Source: Lachnospiraceae bacterium
GTDB lineage: Bacteria; Bacillota; Clostridia; Lachnospirales; Lachnospiraceae
Length of the DNA: 64,000 nt
Reading direction: 5' to 3'
NCBI GenBank assembly: GCA_024403515.1
Contig: JAKSRS010000001.1
Coordinates: 1 to 64,000, forward strand
Shown here: piece after piece, positions 17,891-27,138 of the stretch
Layout: each line of letters begins with the position of its first letter
Numbering within the stretch: the stretch's first letter is position 1
Notes under the pieces: generated by a model
The model's input: only the letters and a program-made list of their open reading frames with translations
The model's database searches: none
Told to the model about the DNA's origin: nothing
Made by a program: the position numbers and the translations under genes

Positions 17891-20176
17891 CTATAAAACT
17901 ATTTCCTTATTCGAGAAATAATAAATCTTTTCTTTTGAAAAACGCTTTGTTACCAATGCACCGATAAGATAAGTACCGGCCGGCAGCTCTCCGTCATTTA
18001 AAAGCACTGAAAAGCCCGACATTTCAACGTGCTTCTGGTCCGGGCAGTTTGCAGCAACATCATCTCTGTAGCATGGATCATAACTAATCCTGTAAACTGC
18101 ATTTTCAGATTTCAAAAGAAGTTCCTGCGTATAAAAAGCATTATCAGAACCTACAACAAAAGAAAATCCCTGAATATAATGTCCTCTTCCAAACTCTTTA
18201 TACTGACCAAATGTATAATCCTCAAGTTTACCGGCAAACTCTACCGAAATCTTAAGGCAGGCATCTTCTCTTGCATTTTGAAGATCCCACTGTCTGTACT
18301 TTCCTGCCAAAGAAACATTTTTCTTAAATTCGTAAACATTTCCGGAAACGATACGGGTATCGAGGCAGTCGTTTACATTATACTTACCGTAAAAAGGATC
18401 TTTGGCCTTAAGTGCAGGATGAATATCATATAACTTACGTCTCTCACTCATAAGTCTTCTTAATGACTTTGAGTCCGTGTCAGCTCCTCTTGAGACTGAC
18501 TCCCTGTGAACAGCAATAATATTATTCAGGCAGACATTTTTATAACCGGCCTCATGAAGTTTATAGCAAAGCTCCACATCATTAAATGCCACCCTAAGGC
18601 TTTCGTCAAAACCTCCGCATGACTCAAAAAGATCTTTCCTAATCATAAGGCAGGCAGCTGTAACTGCCAGAACATTCTGAGCATATCTGTTGAAGCCATT
18701 ATAATAAACCTTCTTATCATCCATGTACTGAAGTTTATGTACAGGACCAATTCTGTTGTTTATTACGCCGGCATGCTGAATTGTTGATGAGTTGGGATAC
18801 AAAAGTTTTATACCAACCGCACCGGTAAATCTATACTCTGCTTCAGACACCATGGAATTGATGGTTCCAGGTTCCATAAGCATTACATCATCATTTAAAA
18901 ACAGGATAAAATCACCATTTGCAAAGCTTGCACCATAGTTGCACATATTGGAAAAGTTAAATTCAGATTTGATATATTCGTATCTAAAATCATACTTTTC
19001 ACGCATGCCTTCGATGAAGGCTCTGTTGGAATCGCAGCTTCCATTATCGACAACAACTATCTCGATATCTATACCGGCACGCTTTGTAGCCTTTATTGAC
19101 TTGATACAATCCTCCAACATCTGAGGGCTGTCCTTAGATGGAATAACAACTGTTACTTTCTTGTTGTATACAGTCTTCTTTATGTTTCTTGCAAAGCGAC
19201 CTGATGAAGCATCTTTAATGTCGTTGTTATCGTAGTTTGTAGCATGAATAAGTATCTCATCGACATGTCGAACACTACTTAATATATTGTTTTCATTTGC
19301 GGTAACAAATCTAAGAAGTGTGTGGTAAAGATATTTGGTTCCGCTTTGAGTATTCTTAAAGCCATCGCCAAAAACAACATCTCTGAAGTTATGTCTTTTA
19401 ACAGCTACGATATTACAAAAATAGAAATGATGTAAAAAAGCATTCGGAGACCAGTCAGGCTTGAAATAAGGATTTCTTCTTGATCCCTTTACCGGTTCCC
19501 CGTAAAGCCTTGCTTCATCATCCGATAAGTCTGCTATATCTTCATCTCCATATACAATTACAGTCTTGGGATATTTATTGAAAGTCTCTGCAATAAGAGG
19601 AAGTGCCCAGGGCGTTAATTCTCCATTCGCAAAAACTATAATATCTTCGATAAACATGTTAACAGAAAAGTCTCTTGAAATGGCTTCAAAAGGAACTATT
19701 CTAAAAGTTGTCGCGCCCACTCTTGTCACAAAAGATTTATGAACGTATTCTTCAGGATCAACAAGGAGTTCTTCCTCGGGATCGTCATTTAGTTCTTCTT
19801 CAACGACTTCTTCAAATACCGTTTCTTCTTCATCTTCAGAAGCGATAGGCTCGACATTTTTTAAAGCCTTCATAAATGAAAGTTCATCGATTTCTATTCC
19901 CGAAGGAAGACCCTTAACCATAATTTCTTTCTTGGGTTTATCGTTTGCTTCCATATTTTCAAAAGAAACAGGCTGCATTGAATAAACGCTCTCTCTTCTT
20001 TCACTTTCGAGGCGCTTAATCTTGGTCCCTATGGACATATTAATCTTGGGAAGATTCTTTTCTTTTTCAGATATCCAGGTATCAAAGTCGACAACTTTTT
20101 CCTTGACTCTCTTTTCGTACCTGGAGCCAATTATTCTAGCAAACTGTGATTTCAAAGCTGTTTTCACGCTCGCCAT
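17891..20176 (-). CDS. Large GT2 glycosyltransferase with beta-rich C-terminal domain
   Basis: 761 residues, ATG preceded by AGGAGG. A long acidic N-terminal region (about 100-145) leads to a degenerate GT-A-like region (about 150-330) that keeps DEDIADLSDDE and PDWSPN but lacks the usual nucleotide-binding start. A complete GT2 domain follows (about 342-590) with VTVVIPSKDS, FLNDDVMLM and NDVELC. The last 140 residues form a beta-rich domain of unknown type, possibly carbohydrate-binding. It lies in the wzm-wzt operon beside another double-domain transferase and the WbdD-like protein. Product linkage is unknown. Confidence 0.82.
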   Translation of the reverse strand: MASVKTALKSQFARIIGSRYEKRVKEKVVDFDTWISEKEKNLPKINMSIGTKIKRLESERRESVYSMQPVSFENMEANDKPKKEIMVKGLPSGIEIDELSFMKALKNVEPIASEDEEETVFEEVVEEELNDDPEEELLVDPEEYVHKSFVTRVGATTFRIVPFEAISRDFSVNMFIEDIIVFANGELTPWALPLIAETFNKYPKTVIVYGDEDIADLSDDEARLYGEPVKGSRRNPYFKPDWSPNAFLHHFYFCNIVAVKRHNFRDVVFGDGFKNTQSGTKYLYHTLLRFVTANENNILSSVRHVDEILIHATNYDNNDIKDASSGRFARNIKKTVYNKKVTVVIPSKDSPQMLEDCIKSIKATKRAGIDIEIVVVDNGSCDSNRAFIEGMREKYDFRYEYIKSEFNFSNMCNYGASFANGDFILFLNDDVMLMEPGTINSMVSEAEYRFTGAVGIKLLYPNSSTIQHAGVINNRIGPVHKLQYMDDKKVYYNGFNRYAQNVLAVTAACLMIRKDLFESCGGFDESLRVAFNDVELCYKLHEAGYKNVCLNNIIAVHRESVSRGADTDSKSLRRLMSERRKLYDIHPALKAKDPFYGKYNVNDCLDTRIVSGNVYEFKKNVSLAGKYRQWDLQNAREDACLKISVEFAGKLEDYTFGQYKEFGRGHYIQGFSFVVGSDNAFYTQELLLKSENAVYRISYDPCYRDDVAANCPDQKHVEMSGFSVLLNDGELPAGTYLIGALVTKRFSKEKIYYFSNKEIVL

Positions 20177-20215
20177 GGTAACCTCCTAGTCACGTTAATA
20201 CGGACAACTCCATTA

Positions 20216-22264
20216 CTAGAAAAACTTTTTAATATTAGAAGAAACTTTCCCCGCAGCTTCTTCGCTAATCCTCATAATCTCCATTTCAACATGTAACTTA
20301 TTCATAGCCTGCTTCGGAAGCTTATCCAAAACAAAGACCATATTAGGGTCGTTTCCTGCAAAGACAAAAGAATTTCCATCAACTCTCTTACCATTAACGA
20401 TTAGTGACTTCTTGTCTTCAACGGGAAACTTAATTCCGTTATAGGTACATTCTTTAACTATCACAATGCAGCTGTCCATTAAAGGATCTAAGCGAACCAT
20501 TCTTTCATCTGCAGAAAGATCAATATCCACTACTGCACTATTTTCACTCGGATATGCATCATCATAAAAGAAAGATGAGCTTTCACTAAACTCGCCATCT
20601 GATTGTCTGTAAACCTGAAATTTATAGAAAGATTCAGTATCAGAACTTTTACCTGCAAGCTTATATGGATCAAACTTTTTGTAACCGAAAAGATTTCTAA
20701 GTTCACCCATCGATAGTCGATTTCCGGTAATCTGCTTTTGAAATCTTCCCTCGTCGTATCTGATGTCATCGGATGCTTCCTGAGAAAGTTCAAGTTCGTC
20801 TAAAATTAAATCCAAATTTAACTTATTGGCATTTTTATGTTCCATCAGGTAGCAGTATATGCTTCTAAAAGCCACTTCCTTGGTAGGAATACTTCTTTTT
20901 ACTGTCCACTCGTAGTCTATAAGTGTCCACTTATCGCCACTTACAATTATATTGGCAAATACTATATCTTTATCAGTAACCTTATAAGACTCATTGTAAC
21001 CGATTCTTGAAAGATATTCTCTGAAAAGCTCCATAAAGCCCTCATTATCATCCTTCTCCACTAAAGAATTCATTATCTCACCAAGAGTCTTTCCTTCTAC
21101 GAATTCAAATACCGCAACCGGTCTTTCATCAACATACTCGATATTGCATTTGTTAATATCAAGTTTGCCGCCATTATACCTTTCACAAAGGGCTAGCTCG
21201 TAGTCTTTCATTGACAGAATATGTGAATCGCCCTGTTTGGATAACGCTTGTTTTTTAACCACTCTGTTTCCGTGATTATTCTCTATGGTTGTACTTATAG
21301 CATACTTAATATCTCTGTCGTTTGAAAATCTAACGTACTCTGTATTAACATCAGGACCTAACATTATTATGTAGGAGTTAGAATACTGATCAAATATTTC
21401 ATCCTCAATTAATTTATTAAAGGCAAGTGATTCATCAAACAGAACCAGCCTGTCGTTATCAAAGTTTCGGTCATTGTCAATCAGTTCACCGATTTTAGGA
21501 AGTCGCTTATCGGAATAAAGCGTATTCATAAGCCTGTAATCAGGATAGGGATAATAATAATGAACATCCATTTCTCCTATACCCTTAAGCATCTTATTAA
21601 GGGCGGATTTGGAAAATGTTTTTATACTCTCTTTACCCGGATAGCCTTCAATTCCTGCATACCAGTTTCCGCTATATGACTCTTTATTTCCAGCAAAATA
21701 TTTAAGTCCTAACCTGTTATCAGTAGCAATAACAACTCTTCCGCCAGCTTTTTTTTGCCTGATTGCAGATTTTATAAGTTCTACGTAAGGATCATCACAA
21801 TCCATTAGTATTGCGGCTTTTTCAAGCATACCTACAAGTATTACATAGTCAAAATCATCCGAAAGATTCTTTTCAATCTCTGCGTATTTTCCTACATAAA
21901 TAGTAAGATTATCGCAGTCTGAATTTCTGCTTGCGTTTACTAAAGACTTATTCTTTGATTCTTCAATCGAGATAACACTACCCGCCATCTCGCATAAAGC
22001 ACCGGTAATCTCACCGCATCCGGCACCGATTTCAAGTACCTTATGACTTTTATTTATCGGAAGCCACCTTACAATATTTTCTCTCATGGAAGACAGGTAA
22101 TATAAGTAGTCCCATGAGGCTTTCTCTTCAATAATCTTGGGATATTCAACCTTGGAACAGTCTCTGGCAATACGAAGAAGATCATCTGAATTTCGACAAA
22201 AATCAGATGACTCATCCATGCTGTATGAGGAATAATCAATTTTCACTCTTCCAATGTTTTCCAT
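20216..22264 (-). CDS. Methyltransferase-kinase fusion, WbdD-like chain-capping candidate
   Basis: 682 residues. The N-terminal domain (about 40-235) is a class I SAM methyltransferase with VLEIGAGCGEITG at 76-88. The second domain (about 310-520) reads as a protein-kinase/aminoglycoside-phosphotransferase fold: candidate lysine in VVKKQ (347/348), hinge FEFVEGKTL, catalytic loop D443-x4-N448 and metal aspartate D460 in LIDYEW. A beta-rich domain fills about 545-682. The same methyltransferase-then-kinase order occurs in WbdD of E. coli O9a, which phosphorylates and methylates the non-reducing end to stop elongation and mark the chain for Wzt. Its place directly after wzt supports that reading. 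The coiled-coil ruler of WbdD is not apparent. Good ribosome binding site (AAGGGAA). Confidence 0.75.
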   Translation of the reverse strand: MENIGRVKIDYSSYSMDESSDFCRNSDDLLRIARDCSKVEYPKIIEEKASWDYLYYLSSMRENIVRWLPINKSHKVLEIGAGCGEITGALCEMAGSVISIEESKNKSLVNASRNSDCDNLTIYVGKYAEIEKNLSDDFDYVILVGMLEKAAILMDCDDPYVELIKSAIRQKKAGGRVVIATDNRLGLKYFAGNKESYSGNWYAGIEGYPGKESIKTFSKSALNKMLKGIGEMDVHYYYPYPDYRLMNTLYSDKRLPKIGELIDNDRNFDNDRLVLFDESLAFNKLIEDEIFDQYSNSYIIMLGPDVNTEYVRFSNDRDIKYAISTTIENNHGNRVVKKQALSKQGDSHILSMKDYELALCERYNGGKLDINKCNIEYVDERPVAVFEFVEGKTLGEIMNSLVEKDDNEGFMELFREYLSRIGYNESYKVTDKDIVFANIIVSGDKWTLIDYEWTVKRSIPTKEVAFRSIYCYLMEHKNANKLNLDLILDELELSQEASDDIRYDEGRFQKQITGNRLSMGELRNLFGYKKFDPYKLAGKSSDTESFYKFQVYRQSDGEFSESSSFFYDDAYPSENSAVVDIDLSADERMVRLDPLMDSCIVIVKECTYNGIKFPVEDKKSLIVNGKRVDGNSFVFAGNDPNMVFVLDKLPKQAMNKLHVEMEIMRISEEAAGKVSSNIKKFF

Positions 22265-22282
22265 CTTAATTCCCTTATACTT

Positions 22283-23530
22283 TTAAGAAATAGTAATTCT
22301 ACTGTTCATATCGTAGAATCCGACTGTATCTTTTTCCGAAATAACTGATACAGAAAGTACATCGTACAATCTGTGATAAACCGTGAATTTATCATATACA
22401 AAGCCTGTACAGCCAAAAGACATCAAATAATCTCCGCCCTGAAGGTCCATGTTCTGGGTAAAGGTAATCTCTATATCCCTTCCCGCCTTAACATCCTCTA
22501 AAAAGGCCTTTTCATACATGGTGTTTGTTCCGCATATTTCAGTACCCTTTACGTCTTTAAATGAGTAGGCAAATATAGGCTGCTTAACGTCTTTATCAAA
22601 ATGAACTTTCATATGTATTGAAAATTCACTTCCCTTTAAAATTGCGTTGGTTTTAATTCCTCGTGAATCCGTAACAAATACGTCCACTATCTTTCCATCA
22701 AGTGAGCCATACTCCAAAGTCTCGGAATTTCTTGACGATCCGTCGCCTGGAAGGCTGTTAATCTCGGTATCTTTCTCGTGTGCATACTGACCAACAAGAA
22801 CCTGCTTAAACAGGTCAATCATCTCTTTAGGCTGACCTTCTTTAAGCTTTTCACCCTGATTTAATACCATAACGCGGTCACAGTATTTGGCTATTGAACT
22901 TAAGTCATGCGATACAAATATGATAGTCTTTCCCTGAGCCTTGAATTCTTCAAACTTGTGATAACACTTAGACTGGAAGAAAACATCTCCTACGCTTAAG
23001 GCCTCATCTACAATAAGAATTTCAGGATTAATGTTTATGGCTACGGCAAAAGCAAGTCTTACGAACATACCGCTTGAATATGTTTTAACCGGCTGATATA
23101 CATAGTCACCTATGTCGGCAAAAGAAAGGATATCATCGAGTCTCTTATCGATTTCTTTTTCCGAAAATCCCATCATGGTACCGTTTAGATATATGTTTTC
23201 AATACCGTTATATTCCATATTAAAGCCGGCACCAAGTTCAAGAAGGGCTGAAATACGTCCTTTAACCTTAACATCGCCTTCTGTGGGGCTAAGTACTCCG
23301 GTAATAATCTTTAAAAGCGTGGATTTACCCGAACCGTTTGTACCGATAATACCCACTGTTTCGCCCTTGTATATATCAAAGTCGAACCCCTTTAGTGCGT
23401 AGTGTTCTTTATAATCAGTTTTAAATCCAAAGGCGTCTTTCAATCTGTTAGAGGGCTTGGAATAAAGCTTGTACATCTTTTTTAAGCCCCTGATTGAAAC
23501 AACTACCTCTTTATTTGTTTCGTTACTCAT
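22283..23530 (-). CDS. wzt: Polysaccharide ABC exporter ATPase with C-terminal sugar-binding domain
   Basis: 415 residues. The nucleotide-binding domain (about 1-250) has Walker A GTNGSGKST (63-71), signature YSSGM, Walker B ILIVDEALSVGD and an H-loop FVSHD. These match the TagH/Wzt class. The extra C-terminal 165 residues form a beta-rich domain of the Wzt-C type, which in E. coli O9a and Raoultella O12 reads the terminal cap of the chain. With Wzm it exports an undecaprenyl-linked, fully polymerised glycan. Teichoic-acid TagH proteins lack this type of domain. It lies between wzm and the methyltransferase-kinase gene. Confidence 0.9.
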   Translation of the reverse strand: MSNETNKEVVVSIRGLKKMYKLYSKPSNRLKDAFGFKTDYKEHYALKGFDFDIYKGETVGIIGTNGSGKSTLLKIITGVLSPTEGDVKVKGRISALLELGAGFNMEYNGIENIYLNGTMMGFSEKEIDKRLDDILSFADIGDYVYQPVKTYSSGMFVRLAFAVAININPEILIVDEALSVGDVFFQSKCYHKFEEFKAQGKTIIFVSHDLSSIAKYCDRVMVLNQGEKLKEGQPKEMIDLFKQVLVGQYAHEKDTEINSLPGDGSSRNSETLEYGSLDGKIVDVFVTDSRGIKTNAILKGSEFSIHMKVHFDKDVKQPIFAYSFKDVKGTEICGTNTMYEKAFLEDVKAGRDIEITFTQNMDLQGGDYLMSFGCTGFVYDKFTVYHRLYDVLSVSVISEKDTVGFYDMNSRITIS

Positions 23531-23554
23531 ACAATCCTCGTATTTTATAATAAA

Positions 23555-24400
23555 CTACAATACATCCGCAAAGTGAGGCTTAAGTCTTCTAAAGACTGTT
23601 TTGCCTATTGCAAAGAAAACAATAACAAATGCCCAAAAGTACAGAGTGTACTGCCAGTGCTCCCAAAAATATCCGGTATTGCACATGGCATCTCTGTAGC
23701 CACCAACGATATATGCTACAGGATTAAGCTTTATAATAATCTGCCACTTAGGTGGTATTCTCGTTACATTCCATAAGATAGGTGTTGCCCACATTCCTAT
23801 CTGAAGACCAATCTGAATTATCTGTGCTAAGTCTCTAAAGAAAACAACAATGGCGCTAGTGGTGTAGATCAAAGCAAGCACAAGCATAAACATACAGAAA
23901 GAATAATAGATAAGCTGAAGCATATATAGTCCCGGCAAGAAGCCGTAAATTGCACCTACTATCACGAGAACAAACATAAAGAAAACATGAATGAAAGTCG
24001 CCGCTATCACCTTAATAATCGGAAGGATTTCAATATCAAAAACCACTTTCTTTACAAGATAGCTGTATTCATTTAATGCCTGTGTTCCATGATTAAGCGC
24101 TTCGGAGAAGTAAAACCAGGGAACAAGTCCCGCAGTTAAGAACAAAACATAGGGAATCGCCATATTACCGGCTATCGCTTCTCCTCTGTTATTGAAAATC
24201 TTGTCAAAAACGATATAGTACATTAAAACCGTTACAACAGGCTGAACCATAGCCCAGATTGCACCCAGATATGAGCCTGCATAACGCTTTTTAAAGTCGT
24301 TTTTGGAAAGCTTCCATATAAGCGAACGGCTCTGCCACGCACGGCGCAGCAGAGTCATCTTATCATTTGTGTTATTATTTTCCTTCTTTTGCTTTGACAT
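23555..24400 (-). CDS. wzm: Polysaccharide ABC exporter permease
   Basis: 281 residues from the ATG at 24398-24400, with GGGGTGG upstream; this start overlaps the end of rmlC by 26 bases. A GTG at 24415 is possible but lacks a Shine-Dalgarno. It is an ABC-2 permease with six helices and the N-terminal amphipathic pattern NDFKKRYAGSYLGAIWAMVQP typical in its RYAGSxLGxxW part of Wzm/TagG proteins. Two Wzm subunits form the channel that passes the polymer through the membrane. Confidence 0.92.
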   Translation of the reverse strand: MSKQKKENNNTNDKMTLLRRAWQSRSLIWKLSKNDFKKRYAGSYLGAIWAMVQPVVTVLMYYIVFDKIFNNRGEAIAGNMAIPYVLFLTAGLVPWFYFSEALNHGTQALNEYSYLVKKVVFDIEILPIIKVIAATFIHVFFMFVLVIVGAIYGFLPGLYMLQLIYYSFCMFMLVLALIYTTSAIVVFFRDLAQIIQIGLQIGMWATPILWNVTRIPPKWQIIIKLNPVAYIVGGYRDAMCNTGYFWEHWQYTLYFWAFVIVFFAIGKTVFRRLKPHFADVL

Positions 24401-24941
24401 AGTCACTGAGTCCACCCCATTTAGTATCTCTATCGCTCATAATAAGCTCTGTTCCTTCTTCAAAGGGCCACTTAACTCCAATTTCAGGATCATTGTATGC
24501 GATTCCACCTTCATCATTGGGATGATAGAAATCTGAAACCTTGTAGCAGAATTCTGCATAATCACTCATAACATAAAAGCCATGAGCAAATCCCTTGGGT
24601 ACAAAGAACTGTTTTTTATTCTCTTCGGAAAGTTCTACGCCAAACCACTTACCAAAAGTCTTGGAACCTTCACGTAAGTCAACCGCTACGTCAAAAACCT
24701 TTCCTTTAATTACTCTTACAAGTTTATCCTGAGGAAACTCTTTCTGGAAATGAAGTCCTCTTAATACATTCTTTGTAGATGCAGACTGATTATCCTGAAC
24801 AAAAGTAACGTCAACTCCCGCTTCAGCAAAATCTCTTGCCTGATATGTTTCAACAAAGTAACCTCTTGCATCACCAAAAACCTGAGGTGTAATAATCTTT
24901 AATCCTTCAATTTCACATGTTTCAACGGTTAATTTACCCAT
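24375..24941 (-). CDS. rmlC: dTDP-4-dehydrorhamnose 3,5-epimerase
   Basis: 188 residues, normal RmlC length. Diagnostic segments include DARGYFVETYQ near residue 24, LRGLHFQ with the catalytic histidine near 64, DLREGS, VPKGFAHGF and YKVSDFYHPNDEGGI with the catalytic tyrosine near 132. It converts dTDP-4-keto-6-deoxyglucose to dTDP-4-keto-L-rhamnose in the cytoplasm. rmlA and rmlB lie upstream, separated by the degenerate GH25 gene; rmlD is not in the window. Its 3' end overlaps the wzm start. Confidence 0.95.
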   Translation of the reverse strand: MGKLTVETCEIEGLKIITPQVFGDARGYFVETYQARDFAEAGVDVTFVQDNQSASTKNVLRGLHFQKEFPQDKLVRVIKGKVFDVAVDLREGSKTFGKWFGVELSEENKKQFFVPKGFAHGFYVMSDYAEFCYKVSDFYHPNDEGGIAYNDPEIGVKWPFEEGTELIMSDRDTKWGGLSDYVKAKEGK

Positions 24942-24959
24942 TTTGGAAACCTCACTAAT

Positions 24960-26249
24960 TTATTTTCTCATATCAATTATTAATCTGGCGTCTCCATCAT
25001 AGCCTCTTAAAAAGCCCTCATCAGAGTACTCCCAGAAATCATATACTTTCTCATATAAAGGAACCGGGTTTAAGTCTCCCACCCAAATTCCGTATTTTTC
25101 AAGTTTAGATACATTGACCTTATCTTCAAGCCATTTGGACGAACCATAGATTAAGGTATCGAAGCCTTCACTTTTAATTGTTTCAGCAAAAGAAGCACAA
25201 ATCGCTGTGCGTTCATCTGCGGACAATGTATCTGCTCGTCCATCGCCTCCGGCACTGTCAATGGCAAGGGCCATCGGATAGGTTATGTACATATCCTCGC
25301 ACATCTTTAAAAGTGCACTTGCCTCTTCTACTGCTTCTTTTTCATTAACTGCCTGAGAGAAGAAATAGGCACCTATTTCAAGGCCTGCTCTTTTGGCCAT
25401 TGATACGTAATCAACAAAACTGGGATCTATATAAATCTTTCCGGTTCGTGCACCACGATATCCGGCGCGAAGCATCACGAAACGAAGTCCTTCTTCGTAG
25501 AGTGTGTCAAAGTCCACATCTTCATCGTGGCAGGATACTTCCATTCCGTATGTTGCATACTCGATTGCATCCAGTTCTTCATACATATCATCAGACTTTT
25601 CTTCTGACTCAGTGTAGGTTCTTGTGTCCTCAACCTTCTTAAGAATTCCCTGCTTTTCGTTGATAATAAGCTCAATGTCAGGGATCTTTTTGGTTTCTAA
25701 CCTGCCCTTTACAAGTACTCTTGAAGAATTGGAAGGTACCACAAAACCACCGATTGGCTGAAGTGCAACAGTATACTCTGCAGGAAGAAGGTTATCGATG
25801 TATAAGATTCCATCTTTATCAGAATCCGTAAGTTCAATAATCTCTGTTGGATTGTCAAGATTCTTTAAATGAACCTTGAATTCTTCTCCGGTGTGAAGAA
25901 CCTTGCCATAGCCATATATGCTTATTCTAAGATCTTCAAAGACACTGACGACATTTACCGATAGAGTTCTCATATCATTGCTGACTGCTTCAGCAGTTGA
26001 AATGATTTCACCACCATCAAAAAATGAATCATCAGACTTCCATTTTGTAGGATTATCTCCGATTAAAACGGTCCTTGGATTTTCCGGTTCAGTTACTGAT
26101 GTATCTTCTACACCTGCTTCAGATACCGAGCTGGTGCTTGGTAATTTTCTTTTGACAGTTCGCCAGTTTGCTACAAATACAATGACTAAAATGCCTAATA
26201 TCAGAAAACTTACAATAGCTATAACCTGGCGTTTAAGCCTATAATCCAT
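24960..26249 (-). CDS. Membrane-anchored GH25-like protein, probably inactive
   Basis: 429 residues: one membrane helix (about 8-28), a Ser/Thr/Glu-rich stretch, a small beta domain (about 85-185, resembling SpaA-type repeats) and a GH25 domain (about 234-429). The GH25 domain aligns closely with that of the neighbour at 28234-29955, sharing [10 protein letters not shown] and YGxxSKxWxE-like segments. Catalytic positions differ: the first aspartate is Glu237, and the DVE motif reads A-I-D (329-331), so two acidic residues are lost or shortened. It is therefore probably a glycan-binding pseudoenzyme. The start overlaps rmlA by 11 bases, so the pair is likely translationally coupled. Confidence 0.8.
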   Translation of the reverse strand: MDYRLKRQVIAIVSFLILGILVIVFVANWRTVKRKLPSTSSVSEAGVEDTSVTEPENPRTVLIGDNPTKWKSDDSFFDGGEIISTAEAVSNDMRTLSVNVVSVFEDLRISIYGYGKVLHTGEEFKVHLKNLDNPTEIIELTDSDKDGILYIDNLLPAEYTVALQPIGGFVVPSNSSRVLVKGRLETKKIPDIELIINEKQGILKKVEDTRTYTESEEKSDDMYEELDAIEYATYGMEVSCHDEDVDFDTLYEEGLRFVMLRAGYRGARTGKIYIDPSFVDYVSMAKRAGLEIGAYFFSQAVNEKEAVEEASALLKMCEDMYITYPMALAIDSAGGDGRADTLSADERTAICASFAETIKSEGFDTLIYGSSKWLEDKVNVSKLEKYGIWVGDLNPVPLYEKVYDFWEYSDEGFLRGYDGDARLIIDMRK

Positions 26250-27117
26250 TTGCTACCTCTGTAAGATATTTACCGTAATTAGTCTTCATTAAAGGCTCAG
26301 CAAGCTTAAGAAGCTGTTCCTTATCGATGAAGCCACGTTTGTAAGCGATTTCTTCGATGCAGGAAATGTATAATCCCTGACGCTTCTGGAAAGCTGCTAC
26401 GAAATCAGATGCATCCAAAAGAGAATCATGATTTCCTGTATCAAGCCATGCAAATCCACGGCCTAATGTTTCTACCTTTAAAGTACCACGATTAAGGTAC
26501 TCATTATTGATACTTGTTATTTCGATTTCACCACGCGCTGAAGGCTTTACATTCTTAGCGATTTCAACAACATCATTATCGTAAAAGTAAAGCCCGGGGA
26601 CAGCATAATTACTCTTGGGATTTGCAGGTTTTTCTTCGATTGAAATGGCTGTTCCATTTTCATCAAACTCTACAACGCCATATTCTCTGGGGTCTCTTAC
26701 GTAGTAACCGAAGATTGTTGCTCCCTTTTCATTTTCTATGCGTTCTTTGGTTGATTTTAAAACCTTAGAAAAGCTCTGACCATAGAAGATGTTGTCTCCA
26801 AGTACAAGCGCCACACTGTCGTCTCCAATGAACTTTTCACCAATTATAAATGCATCGGCAAGTCCTCTGGGGCTTTCCTGAATAGCGTATTCAAATCTCA
26901 TACCAAGTTGGCTTCCGTCTCCGAAAAGTTCTTCAAAAACCGGTAAGTCTCTGGGTGTTGAAATGATAAGTACTTCGTTAATTCCGGCAAGCATAAGTGT
27001 TGATAAAGGATAGTAAATCATTGGCTTATCGTATACCGGCATAATCTGCTTGGATATTGCTTTAGTTAAAGGATATAATCTTGTTCCTGACCCTCCTGCA
27101 AGAATGATTCCCTTCAT
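26239..27117 (-). CDS. rmlA: Glucose-1-phosphate thymidylyltransferase
   Basis: 292 residues with the nucleotidyltransferase signature [11 protein letters not shown] at 8-18, the sugar-nucleotide loop [17 protein letters not shown], the metal-binding LGDNIFYG near 110 and [13 protein letters not shown]. It joins glucose-1-phosphate and dTTP to form dTDP-glucose, the entry point for dTDP-rhamnose and dTDP-Fuc4N. It lies between rmlB and the degenerate GH25 gene. Confidence 0.96.
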   Translation of the reverse strand: MKGIILAGGSGTRLYPLTKAISKQIMPVYDKPMIYYPLSTLMLAGINEVLIISTPRDLPVFEELFGDGSQLGMRFEYAIQESPRGLADAFIIGEKFIGDDSVALVLGDNIFYGQSFSKVLKSTKERIENEKGATIFGYYVRDPREYGVVEFDENGTAISIEEKPANPKSNYAVPGLYFYDNDVVEIAKNVKPSARGEIEITSINNEYLNRGTLKVETLGRGFAWLDTGNHDSLLDASDFVAAFQKRQGLYISCIEEIAYKRGFIDKEQLLKLAEPLMKTNYGKYLTEVANGL

Positions 27118-27138
27118 TGCTAGTCCTCCATAAGTGTT

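Noticed and set aside
22283..24400. Teichoic-acid exporter TagGH
   Set aside because: The ATPase has a long beta-rich C-terminal extension of Wzt type and the neighbours are rml genes and a WbdD-like protein; no teichoic-acid polymerase (TagF-like) gene is present.
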